Part shown: in pieces, positions 20,120-30,939 of the stretch
How positions within the stretch are numbered: position 1 is the first letter of the stretch
Layout: each line of letters opens with the position of its first letter
NCBI GenBank assembly: GCA_032871835.1
Contig: CM065299.1
Span: 84,511,652-84,575,651 of the forward strand
Length of the DNA stretch: 64,000 bases
Direction of reading: 5' to 3'
From: Dipteronia dyeriana
Lineage: Eukaryota; Streptophyta; Magnoliopsida; Sapindales; Sapindaceae
Notes under the pieces: generated by a model
The model's database searches: none
The model's input: the letters and a program-made list of their open reading frames with translations, nothing else
What the model was told of the DNA's origin: nothing
Position numbers and translations under genes: made by a program

Positions 20120-20663
20120 TTAAAAAATTGAATTTAAAAAAAAAAGAAACTCTCAAAAATATTACAAAAAAATGGGTGGAAATAAATTTGAAATTTATTT
20201 ATGGAAATAAATTTGAAAAAAAATGTTCACAATGATTTTGAATTGATTAAAAAGAAAATGATTGCAATAAAATAAATATAAACAATTTAATAATTGAGAT
20301 TTGAGAGAGAATCGAAGAGAATTAGAGAGAAGTGGGAGAGAATTGAGAGAGAATTGATGTGAGAAGAAACCAATAGGGGGGTATTTAAAGAAAAAAAAAT
20401 GGTCTTTAGGCCAAAACGGTCACCAGACCGCTAGACCCAACGTCCAGGGGACATCAGCATGACGTCACCAGGACGTTGGCCCAACAGCCAAAATTTGAAT
20501 TTAAAAAAAAATAAAGAAAAAAAACTGTTTGGAACTGTCGGTTTTAGGTCAATTTTTTTTAAGAACCGAAACCTGAACCTTAAGACTCACGGTTCCGATT
20601 TTGGTTCATTGTCCACGGTTACGGTTCAGTTCCACGGTTTGAACCGAACCACAATCATATCTA

Positions 20664-21274
20664 TCTTCAAGCCCTTCTTTCTCTCACGTCTCTCTCCTCT
20701 CTCCACCACATTTTTTTTTACAACCAGATCTCCTCTCTCGTGCCTCTCTCCTCTTTAATCCAAGCAATTTTTTTTATTCCTCTTCTCTCTCCTTTGGTTT
20801 GTAGATCTGAGTTGTGTTCGGCCACCAGAACGGTGGTTCGGATTTGAGTGTTATCTATATAGATTTTAAGGGTTGTTGTGGTTGTGTTTAAGTTTTGGTA
20901 TGATTTTAAAAAAAAAAAATCAGATTTTGTTTTGTTTAAATTTTTTTCTAGGTTTTTTTTTATTTTGAAAAAATTCCAGATCATGTTTCCAAATTTTAAA
21001 AAGCTTCTAGATTATGTTTGTTAAATTTTTTTTCTATATTTGATTTTTTAAAAGAAACATTCCAGGGTTTTTTTATTTTGAAATTTTTCTAGATTTTGTT
21101 TCTTCTTAAAAAAAATTCCAGATTTTGTTCCATTGAAACAAAAGTTCCTTCCTAAAAAAAATAACATTTACTAGAGATCCATTGTTTCAAAGATTTTTTA
21201 ATTTTTTTTATGAGGAAATCTGAAAATTTTTCAAATCTATTCAAATATGGAAATTTTTCCAGATTTATTCAAAC
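20664..21274. other. pyrimidine-rich and T-rich interior of the outer TIR element
   Basis: CTCTCTCCTCTCTCC-type tracts give way to T-rich DNA with several degenerate copies of a TTTCTAGATTTTGTTT phrase (about 20,925-21,260), a loose tandem repeat. No gene. Confidence 0.5.
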
Positions 21275-21490
21275 ACACTATGCACCAATTAAACACACCA
21301 CAGTAACTCAATTAAACACACCAGGACAGACCAATTAAACACACAAAAGCAGACTAATTAAACACACCAGGTGTAAATCAATTAATCACACCACGACAAC
21401 CCAATTAAATACACTAGGGCAGACTAATTAAACACACCATGGAAAATCAAATAAACACACCAGAGCAACACCAAATTAAACACACCCGGG
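21275..21490. repeat. AATTAAACACACC minisatellite, orientation B, block 4
   Basis: About nine units of core CCAATTAAACACACC with linkers such as AGGACAGA and ACGACAAC. Same family and orientation as 3,141-3,670, about 16 kb away, near the right end of the outer TIR element. A short (AT)n tract lies at about 21,590-21,611. Confidence 0.85.
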
Positions 21491-21723
21491 AAGACGAAGA
21501 ATAATACTAGAGGTCTGTGAAGAAGAAAAAGAAAAAAATAGAGAAAAAAGTTGCTTTATTCGGGGAAGAAAAAGAAAAAGAAAAAGAAATATATATATAT
21601 ATATATATATAAAGAAGGTCAATTTTGTCCAAATAATGGATATTTTGATAGAAACAATAAAAATACTAATCTTGGGTAAAAACAATAAACCCACTATTTT
21701 TATGGTTATTTTTAAAGTTCTCC

Positions 21724-22954
21724 TTTTTTTAAAAAAATACAACTACTGCCGAAACCCAATGAAATTAATTAAACTCTATAATCACGGTCTGGAATACTAG
21801 TCCCACTATCAAGGAGAGGTTACATATGGAACTATCGAGGAGAGGTTACATATGGACTACAACTCTCGCAACCGGAAAGAGGGTTGCTCCCACAAACTGG
21901 AAGAAAACTCTTCACACATGCTTGTAAAATATGCATTGTGGGACTTGAACCTCTGACCACTAGGTGGAAGAGAGGTATACAATTATCTCTATTAAGAGGT
22001 GATGTGTAATCATTTATATATCTTATTTCATCTCAAAATTAAATATTATACTTAAATATTGATTTGATTTATAAAATCTTTTTATTGTTATTATGGATTT
22101 TTTTTCTAATTTAAATATTATAATTAAATATTAATTTTATATATATATATAATAAAACATATTGAAGTACGGATATTTTAGTCATCGTAATTAATTTTAA
22201 CACTTTTGTAATAAAATAACATAACATGTGTATATTATATTTGAGTTATACAGTAGTTTTAAAAATAAAATTAATCAGGATTAACTTCAGAACTGATTAT
22301 TTCTTCGTTACATTTAACGGTCATAAAATGAAAATAACATATCTTCTGCTTTTGTCTCAAGTTTTTTCCACGTAAGCATATACCACATGACATAAGCATG
22401 ACTTGTTTGTGGATATGGTTCTCTTGCATAAGTTTCCCACTGTCATAATGTCTCTCTAGTCTCTAACTACAAGGTTATTGCCTTGTTCAGATGTTCTCAT
22501 CCTCCAACTTGAATTAAACTTCTCCTTTTGCTGAATGTTATATGATTAGTTTGTCAATAATCGTTTTATCATCTCAACTGTAAAGTAATTAAAATGTGTT
22601 AAATTAATTACGAAATCGTCACGAAAGATTTATAGTTGTTTATCTTATTACACAAAATTAAAGAATTTTATTTAGAAAATGAAATTTATATGATTTTATG
22701 AATTTCAATGTTTATTTATAAAGGATATTGTTAATATATAGAAAATTACCCATTTATAAATACTTTAGAAAATTAAGTTTTCTTTGAATATCAATTTAAA
22801 TATTTGAATTCAACTATTTATTTATTTTATTTGAAATCATCAAATAATTTTGTCTACACGTTATATAAAATAGGATGCTTTTGCAATCAAATTATTTTTA
22901 TTTTTAATTTTAATTTTTAAGAGTTAATAACGATTAAATAAAGTCTTATTATAA
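21724..22954. other. AT-rich intergenic DNA
   Basis: No gene. A 14-bp phrase (GAGGAGAGGTTACA-like) occurs twice around 21,810-21,850 as a small local duplication. Otherwise nothing recognised. Confidence 0.5.
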
Positions 22955-23530
22955 GAGCATCCTCAAAAGACTCTTCTATTTTTGCTCCTCAAATATTTGT
23001 TTGTTTACCTATGTGGCAATTTAAGGAGTGAAAAAAGAAGAACTCTTCCAAAAGACTCTTCAATTAGAAATATATTTATATTATTTTAATAAAAGCACTC
23101 AAATTCCTTTATCTCCACTAACAATTCTAATTACTTTTAGATGAATATGTAAATCATTTGAATAACCTTCTAAATTATTAATATGTTATTATTAAATATT
23201 CAATATTAGTCTCATTTTAAAGATCTAGATGAGATCTTTCTAATGATATCATTTTTATGATGATAAAATTTATAAATTAAAACTTATTATATATTAATTG
23301 GATTTAATTAAAAAGATAAAAAATATATAGATATTAAATATTAATGATAATAAAATAAAAAATAAAAAATAATATAATAATAATTAAAGAGTGCTCTTCA
23401 ATATTAAAGAAAGAGAAGGAAAATCTTATTTGAAGAATCTCATTTGAAGAGTCTGCTGGAACTAAATATACTGATGTGATTTGTTTGACTTCAACAAATA
23501 TCTTATTTGAATAATCTTTTGGAAATGCTC
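22955..23530. mobile_element. PIF/Harbinger-type (Tourist-like) MITE, 576 bp
   Basis: The left end GAGCATCCTCAAAAGACTCT is inverted at the right, whose complement reads GAGCATTTCCAAAAGATTAT. TAA flanks both sides (22,952-22,954 and 23,531-23,533), the target preference of PIF/Harbinger. The interior is AT-rich and non-coding, with extra internal ACTCTTC/GAAGAGT copies near both ends. Confidence 0.85.
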
Positions 23531-23765
23531 TAACTTCATTTTAATTGTTGTTGGTTTTTTTTATTTTCTATGTGAACTGAAATTCCTTTTTTTAAATGTG
23601 TCATAAATGAGTTAGAGTGACACGTGTAGAGAAGCGGGATGATGATCTTTTGTTTGAAGTTGTGCACTATAGAGTTTGCGGTTACTTATTATTTGTAGGA
23701 CTGAAGAAGTGAAGAGTACCGAGACGAATGGTCTACGTGTGTGAAAATTGACGTATAAAAATAAG

Positions 23766-25034
23766 GAGTGGTGCTATTGATACACCTTCTACTGAACTAT
23801 TTATGTTTTACTTTCTAAAATTTTGATTTAATTATATAAAATTATATGGTTTTATTAATTTTTTTGATTTATTTCCTTGACTACCCTTTTACTTATTTTT
23901 CAAACTTAATACACCTCATATCCTTTTAAAAAAAATACATTTCATCTCTAATCTTTATATATAGTTTTCTCACATCCATTCGTGGAATATATTTTTTTCT
24001 TCTTATTTTTTGGTAAAACATCTTTAATATATGCAAAAAAAAAAAAAATACAGTCGGTTGGATTGTTGGTGGTAGATTGTGAATGTGATATTAATCATCT
24101 GTTGGTTTTTTTTAACGATTGAATTAGAGTTTTGTATGATTTTGTTTTGTCAGATGTTATGTTCTCTTGATGAGATTTCATTATTTTTTTATATAAATAA
24201 CATTAAACTAAGAGTTTGTTTGGTTGGGCTTTTGAAAAACTTATATTAGTAAAAGATCTACTTGTAGTAGATCTATTAGAAATAGAATTTTTTAATATAT
24301 ATATAATTATTTGGTTGATATATATTTTTTTTAAAAATGTCTATTTAGAGAAGTACCTCCCCATGAGCTTTTGCTTAGTAGAGTTTTAAACTCTACTAAC
24401 ATCTACTCAATTAAAAATAGACATTCTTAAAAACTCAACCAAACAACTCTAAAAAATCCAAATAGACGTTCATAGACATTTTGAACCGGTAGAAAGCTCA
24501 ACCAAACGAGCACTAACTTTAAAAGATCCGAAATAAAAACTACAAAAGAATTGATACAAATTATAATATATCTGGAAGATCTAAAATAAAATAAACCGAG
24601 AAAAAAAAATAACAAACATGGATCTGAAATTTGAGAAGAAAAATAAAACAAACATGTGAAATAATAAAATCAATAAATACTGATTAAACATGGTAATCAA
24701 GATATCGCGATCTGAAAAAAAAAACAAATATAGTAATAAATCAATAAATAGTTAAATACTAAACATGAGAAACATGAAATCAAGACTTAAAAGAAAATAT
24801 AAACAAAAAGAGTAAACATTTAATGATTTGAAATAATCTATGTCATTAAAGTTTGTCATTAAGGTTTTAAAATTAGGAAAGTGGGGTTTTATTAGTTTTA
24901 GTTTGTACAAAAAAAAATTAATAAAAATTGTATGTCTATTTAAGTAATTTGATAAAGGAAAACAAAGAATACTAAATAATTTAAAAAAGTATAGAATAAA
25001 TAGTTCAGTGGTGGGTGTGTCAAAAGCACCACTC
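23766..25034. mobile_element. 1.27-kb TIR element hosting a MITE
   Basis: The left end GAGTGGTGCTATTGATACAC and following CTGAACTATTTAT match the complement of the right end (GAGTGGTGCTTTTGACACAC, then CTGAACTATTTAT), giving an inverted repeat of about 45 bp. Flanks are A-rich and I cannot fix the target duplication. No transposase. A 302-bp MITE sits inside. Confidence 0.8.
24212..24513. mobile_element. 302-bp MITE with TAA target duplication, nested
   Basis: The left end GAGTTTGTTTGGTTGGGCTT is inverted at the right, whose complement is GTGCTCGTTTGGTTGAGCTT. TAA is present on both sides (24,209-24,211 and 24,514-24,516). The duplication and small size suggest PIF/Harbinger. Confidence 0.8.
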
Positions 25035-26636
25035 AAAACCAAATCATCTCCTCCTTTTTAACAATTTACAATTGCTCCCTCATCTCCTCCTCTCTTTCAT
25101 AATCAACATCATTGTATTAGGATAAATCGAGGTTTCTAGAGGGGGAATTGGTCATGCCCACAAGCTCCCAATATAAGTATGATGATAAATGGAGGTTTCT
25201 AGAGGTGGACTCGATCCTACCCATAACCTCACGATGTATAAATATGATGACATATCACTATATCAATTTCATCTCGATATAATCAAATAGTTTTAAAAAA
25301 CAATTCACGTAATTACGAGATTTTGAGAACAATTATTTAATGAATATGCATTATGTTTTGCATGGGAGTTGGCATGAAACATATTATGATGGTTAAAATT
25401 ACAATATACTCTGGAGTTTTGCATAATCTAGTATAACCATGTGTTCTAAATTTGTAATAAGTGTTCAAGTTCAAAATTCAATTTATTTCTCTCAAGTTAA
25501 AAATATATGTGCTCCGGTATTACCCTAATAATAAGATTTGTTCATCCAAATGTAAGTATACTGACCATTACAAATTTAAAAATAAACTTCTACGATAAAT
25601 ACTCATTTTAAATGTCAATAATAATCTTATAAAAATTTAATTTATTTATTTTTCTAAAAGCACCTGATTAGATTATTAGAACATCAAATTTTAAGTTTGA
25701 AAAACTTTTTAGAGACCTTCTCTTTGTTATTAGTTTTTATGAAAAGTTGAAACCCTAATTCTAAGTTTTTAACCGTGTTTGATTTTTTAAAATAAGATTT
25801 AATGACACTTAGGTCCAATTTAGTATTGTTTTTCGACTGCTTTTAAGATCAAAAGTGATTCCGGATCAATCTTAGAGAGTTAAGTAAAATTGTGGAAAAG
25901 TACTTTTGATCAATTTTATCTTCTCTCGACTGATTTTTTGAAAGTTACAATTTGTAGCTTTTGGATTTCCGCTTCTTGGGAAAGCAATTTTCTCAAAATG
26001 CGTTACGGTGATTTTTTAATGAAATTCCCAACTTTTCTATTTTATCCTTACCCGTTCTCAGTTTTTTCATGATCTTCGTTTCTTCATCTTCAATTCTCTA
26101 TACAAACTGAGTTATTTACCATTTTATATTTGAAAATAACTTGTCTTAAATTTCCAGATATAGAAAATCGAGACCATAAAACCCATTTTTTTGGTGTAAA
26201 CCTACACTAAGAACTAAGAAGCACATGTTTCACTTACCTTTCAACAAGACTGCACAGAAGTGTGGTGGCACAATAAAGAAAAAAAAAACATAAACTTGTC
26301 AACAAATCTTATTCTTGAAACAGAGCAGAAGACACTGCACTTCTCATCGATCTCTTCTTCATCTTGTCACCGGTAATCGACAAACAATTGCTCTCTCTTG
26401 GATCTCTTCTTCGACCTGTTTGATTCAATCTCTTCAATTCGATCCTCTTCAATCTCTTCTTCTTTGGGGTTGATTTATGATTTGGGTGATTTGATTTTGA
26501 GGTTGATTTGTGAGAGATGGAGAGATATATAGAAAGAAAGAGAGAGAGAGAGATGAATCGATATGGATGGAGGTGATTTTTTGTGATCTGGGCTGGGTAG
26601 TAATGGGTATGATGACATGAGACAGGTAAGTCTGAG
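25035..26636. other. intergenic DNA, no supported gene
   Basis: AT-rich. A direct repeat of GATAAAT(C/G)GAGGTTTCTAGA lies at about 25,121 and 25,182. At about 25,805-25,910 a phrase (TTTCGACTGCTTTTAAGATC) resembles MITE termini. At about 26,330-26,500 a pyrimidine-rich stretch (TCTTCAATCTCTTC) looks like a plant 5' leader, but no gene follows. Confidence 0.45.
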
Positions 26637-27386
26637 TAGGGGTGGGCACCAACCCGCCAACCCAACCCAACCCAACCCAACCCAATCAGATCAATCCGAC
26701 CCAATCCGATTAGATTGGATTGGGTTTTTTTTAAGATTGGGTTGGGTTGGGTTGGGTTAATAAAATATAACCCGACTCAATCCGATATTAATAAAAAAAA
26801 AAATTAAATAATTTTATTTGTTATTACATCTATTATGAAATCTCATTTTTTTTAAATATTTAAAATTTTTAGTCATGCACCATTTATAATATTATAAATA
26901 ATAAATATAATACAAATTTAGATATTTTATACCATAAATATATAATGCATTTATTAAAAAAATATAATTATATTCTTTATCTTTTGTATTAATTAGTACA
27001 TCCTTAATTACATTTTAAAATGTTTTTTTTCCTTAGGATTTGATTAAGAATTCGGTAGAAAAAGTCTAATAATTCTATATAAACTCATACTATTATATTG
27101 ATTGAAATAAATAATAGATTATCCAACTGCGAGATATTTGATGAAGTAATTATAATTGTGAAATTGATAGGAGGCTTAGATAAAGACTTTTCAAGTTGAA
27201 TAAATTGTTATATATTTGTTTTTTAATTATGCAACAGACATTAAACAATTTGTATTATATTTTGTGATTTAATTTTGATGCTTTTAAAAAATCTAAACTC
27301 TATATGATATGATATTTGGATGAAAAATTATTTTAAATTTAAATTTTGATTTTTAACCCAACCCAACCCGAAAACGCCCACCCCTA
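26637..27386. mobile_element. hAT-type non-autonomous element, 750 bp
   Basis: The ends TAGGGGTGGGCA and GCCCACCCCTA form an inverted repeat, followed inward by CCCAACC and GGGTTGGGTT repeats on both sides. The 8-bp flanks AGTCTGAG and AGTGTGAA agree at six of eight positions, consistent with an aged hAT target duplication. The interior is AT-rich without a gene. Frames over 26,449-26,704 are translations of the CCCAACC repeat. Confidence 0.75.
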
Positions 27387-27919
27387 AGTGTGAATGGGTT
27401 TAAAATAAATAAATAAATAATTCATTTAGAATATGGATACTAAATAGTTACTCGAAAGAAAGCCAAAAAATTTAAAAATTAGGTCGTAAATGTTAACTTA
27501 GAATTTGGATAGTTACTTTAACTATTTTCTTATTTTTGCGTCCTAAAATCCTAACTCATGTGAGCAAAGAGAAACGTATTGACCATAGAATTAAGGACTT
27601 AAGAGACAACATCTTGTAAAATTTATTGTAAAATAAATATGAAATTTATATATATTAGATTATAAATTATAAAAACAGTGTAGCATTTCCAACTATTATT
27701 TGTATAAGCGGTTGAATTAAAAATAAATTTTTGGTCATATAAATATCGAGAAATAATAATGATAATTTTATTATATTATATTATATTTTACAGAAAAGGG
27801 AAAATAATAATAATAATAATAATAATGATGATAATAATAATTTATTTTTATTTTTTTAGTTCCAAATATTAATCTTCATTTTCAATTAGTGGATATAGTG
27901 AGAAATATCACATTTTTGA
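27387..27919. other. intergenic DNA
   Basis: AT-rich with a short (AAT)n/(GAT)n microsatellite at about 27,800-27,842. No gene. Confidence 0.5.
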
Positions 27920-28229
27920 AACTTTGTTGCACCCAAGTGAGTGGTTTAATAATTTATGATTAAAAATCACCAATTATGGTGAAATACTAAAATTGCCCTT
28001 AAATAATCAGTTTTTTATTCTCTTTGTACTTTCATCTTCACACTTGGAACACTGGACTCAGTAACTCCTTTCTCTCTCTACAATAAACTTGTCTGAAAAT
28101 TGAAATCCTTTATAGCACAGCTAAAAGTTCAACGTTGCTTACCCTTTCTTCTTCAACTTAGAAAAAATCGACGATTTTCAGCACAATAAGGTAATATATC
28201 TCTTATATCATAAATTTTGTATATCTGCG

Positions 28230-28600
28230 TTTCGGAGTCTTGTAACACTTTATCCGTTCCTTTTTATTTGTTCTCCGAGTCTTTTGTAAATTGGAAGGTG
28301 GTTTTGTAAATTTTAAATCTCCTAGCCTTTCGAAACTCTTTATGAGCCTTTATAAATATTGTCTGAGTCTTTCTAAACACTGTCCGAGACTTTTTAAAAC
28401 AATTTCTGAGCTTGTTACATAAGTCTTTGAACCTTTGTGAAGTTATCATAGACGTTAGGTTTGTCAATGAACCAATGACAGAACCTTTTTAAGATTTGTT
28501 TGAGACTTTTTTAAGAATTATCCAAGACTTTAAAATATCCTTACTCGTGCCTTTGTCAATGTAATTTGAGCCCTTTGTATAAACCTTTTTGCTAGCCTTT
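28230..28600. repeat. MULE left subterminal minisatellite
   Basis: Degenerate units of about 25-30 bp built on CCGAGTCTTTTTAAAACA and GAGCCTTTGT. The complement (AAAAGGCTCGG, TTTCAAAAGGCTC) forms the array near the right end of the MULE, so the two are part of the element's extended termini. Confidence 0.75.
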
Positions 28601-28689
28601 TGTTAACATCTTATTCAGACATCTGGAAAAATATGTTGTAGTCATGGTTGTGTTTAATAATAATTTGTGATGATTAATTTGACAACAAA

Positions 28690-30662
28690 ATGAATCGGGT
28701 TAGAATAGTAATATCGTACAACGATAGATGGAAGCAGTTACCCGACGAAAGTCAGAGGTTTATTGGATCCGATAACCAAGTAATATATGTGTCAAAGAAT
28801 ATGACGTGCGAAGAATTGCTAGCGATCCTGCATTGGTCTTTTTACAATGTGGCAGAACTTTGAATGAAAGGTCAAAAGGTCCAATAAGACAATGTTACAT
28901 CTGGTTTGCATCATTAAAAATTGTACGTGGAAATTAAGAGCAGAGAGGAGAGATGAAGGAACGTACTTCCAAATCAGAAGTTTTGACAACGATCACGGTT
29001 GTCCCTTGGAAGAGATTCACCGTTGCCACCGACAAGCTAGTGCGGTCATAATCGAAAAAGTCGTTGCACATAGACTTCAACAACAAGATGGTCGTCTCAT
29101 GCGCCCCAATGACATAATCGTCGATATGAAAACAATGTATGGCATCCAAATCATGTACAGTAAGGCACATCAAGCCCTGTATTATGCATTGTCATTGACA
29201 TATGGAATGCATGAAGAAACTTTCAAACTCTATAATCTTTTGGTTACGTGCTGGAACAGTAAAATCCTGGCACAATCACTGACTTACCGTTTGCAAACAA
29301 TGGTAAATTTCTATACTTTTTCATATCGTTAGGGCCCTCAATTAGAGGCTTCTGGAAGTGCATGCATCCTGTTATTGCAGTTGATGGTACCCATTTGAAG
29401 GAAAGATTCGGAGGTACAATGTTTGTTGCAACTGCACAAGATGAAAATGAACAGGTGTATCCAATTGCTTTTGGGTATGGTGACACGGAAAACAACCTTT
29501 CATGAGAGTGGTTTTTGGATTGTTTGGTGGGAGCCGCTGGTCATATAGATGATCTGGTTTTTATTTCCGATGGACATTCAAGCATTGAAGTAGGGATTTC
29601 TAAAGTGTTCCCTTATGCAACCTATACCATATGTTGCTGACACTTTTTTAAAAATATTAAGAAGCGATTTCACAGAAAGGATTTTGTCACGATAATGAAC
29701 AAAGCAGCTAGATCGTACACTAAATTGAAATATAACCGGCACATGGACGAGTTACGTAACCTGCACAAGAATGCATTCGATTATGTCAATGTTATCGATC
29801 CATACAAATGGTTCTATGTACATTGTCCCGAAAGAAGGTACAAGGTGATGACAACAAATGTTACAGAGTGCATAAACTCATATCTAAAATTCACACGCCA
29901 ATTGTCTATGTTGACACTGACAGAGTTCATTAGAAATATGTTACAAGGTGGTTTCACGATCGCCATTGAGTTACAAAGTCCATGCGTCATCAATTTACCA
30001 ACACAACACATCTTGTGATCTTGAAACGTGTCGAGAAGTGCGGTTATATGATCGTTAATCCAGTTGACTGTAACATATTCTTGATCAAACTAAAGGTAAA
30101 GCAGTGGACTGTTGACTTAACCCAGAAGACTTGCACATGCAACAAATTCCAAATGGACCTTTTTCCATGTTCTCACGTAGCGGCAAGGTGCATTACAAGT
30201 TACAGTTTACGCGTTATATTACCAAAACGTGAATTTCAAACTATTTTCATTGTTGTTGTAGGGAGCAAAACTTGGATTTCACTTCTCTGTGTGCGGACTA
30301 CTACAAAAGACAGACATTTATTAATGCATAATCATTTTTTTATTATGCTTGTTGGTCATCCTTCTTCATGAGTAGTGTCATCCGATATCGCTACACGAGT
30401 GGTTTTAAATCCAAAGTCCAATAGACAATCAAGTCACCCGATGGAGGGTCGACATGCCTCGTCTTCGAAGAGGACCACTACACAATCGTGTAGAAGATGT
30501 GGACAATAAAGTCATAATAGTATGAGGTGTTCTAACCCGCCTTTGATTAACGAAGGTCCGAGTAGAATTGTTCCCGAGGAATACCATTGCAAGTGTAGCA
30601 TATGTCATTCAGTTGGACACAACAAACAAACGTGCCCTCACAAGGGCTCTGCCGCCGAATGA
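28690..30662 (+). pseudogene. MULE (mudrA-like) transposase
   Basis: Starts at ATG 28,690 (MNRVRIVISYNDRWKQL). In order: an N-terminal region with CTWKLRAERRDEGTYFQI (about 28,930), the catalytic core with AVDGTHLKERFGGTM (about 29,380) and FISDGHSSIE (about 29,565) supplying two Asp of the DDE triad, and a SWIM zinc finger CTCNKFQMDLFPCSHVAA (about 30,135). It ends in a C-terminal zinc knuckle (CSICHSVGHNKQTCP) near 30,630. Breaks: a frameshift after about 28,810, TGA in place of an expected Trp near 29,503, TGA after TICC near 29,638, a frameshift near 29,960, and later stops. The order fits plant MULE transposases, but it cannot make a full protein. Confidence 0.85.
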
Positions 30663-30939
30663 ATTGAGACGTTGATGTTGATGTAATTTTTATTATTTAA
30701 ATTGTATGACTTGATCATTTACTTATTAATTAATTAAAAAGGGCATTTAATTTTCAGTTTACTTATTATTCAAGGAAGGAAATGTGTGTTATACTTGTAA
30801 AAGCAAACACATAAAATTTTGAATTTTTTTTTATTAATTTCATTAATGAACAAGTTATGTACATCAACAACTACAAAATAAAATAGGGCTTGGAGATACT
30901 GAAAACCTCCATGGCCATCTTCTCCCGGATGGCCCCTAT

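Larger units (their letters stand above)
16902..20663 (-). mobile_element. decayed hAT-superfamily element
   Basis: The left end begins TAGACCGCGGTTCGGTTTCG; the complement of the right end begins TAGATATGATTGTGGTTCGG. Both are followed by GGTTCGGTTC-type subterminal repeats, as in many hAT elements. The minus-strand transposase between them ends in a recognisable hAT C-terminal dimerisation domain. The 8-bp flanks do not match, so exact ends are uncertain, or the duplication has decayed. Confidence 0.65.
16709..21723. mobile_element. outer TIR element containing a nested hAT element
   Basis: The left end (GGAAATACCCATTTTTAGTC, then ATTTTTATTGTTTCTACC at about 16,767) is complementary to the right end (GATAGAAACAATAAAAATAC, then a run to TTCTCC at about 21,723). 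This gives imperfect terminal inverted repeats of about 80 bp. The flanks CTTTTTTA and CTTTTTTTA could be a degenerate target duplication. Inside are purine/pyrimidine-rich segments, an AATTAAACACACC array near the right end, and the hAT element at 16,902-20,663. No transposase of its own was found. The complement of its left end also occurs at 6,018-6,137. Confidence 0.6.

Noticed and set aside
26309..26704. 131-codon minus-strand frame and overlapping frames
   Set aside because: Much of the sequence is CCCAACC repeat and pyrimidine tract; no conserved motif and the element end lies inside it.
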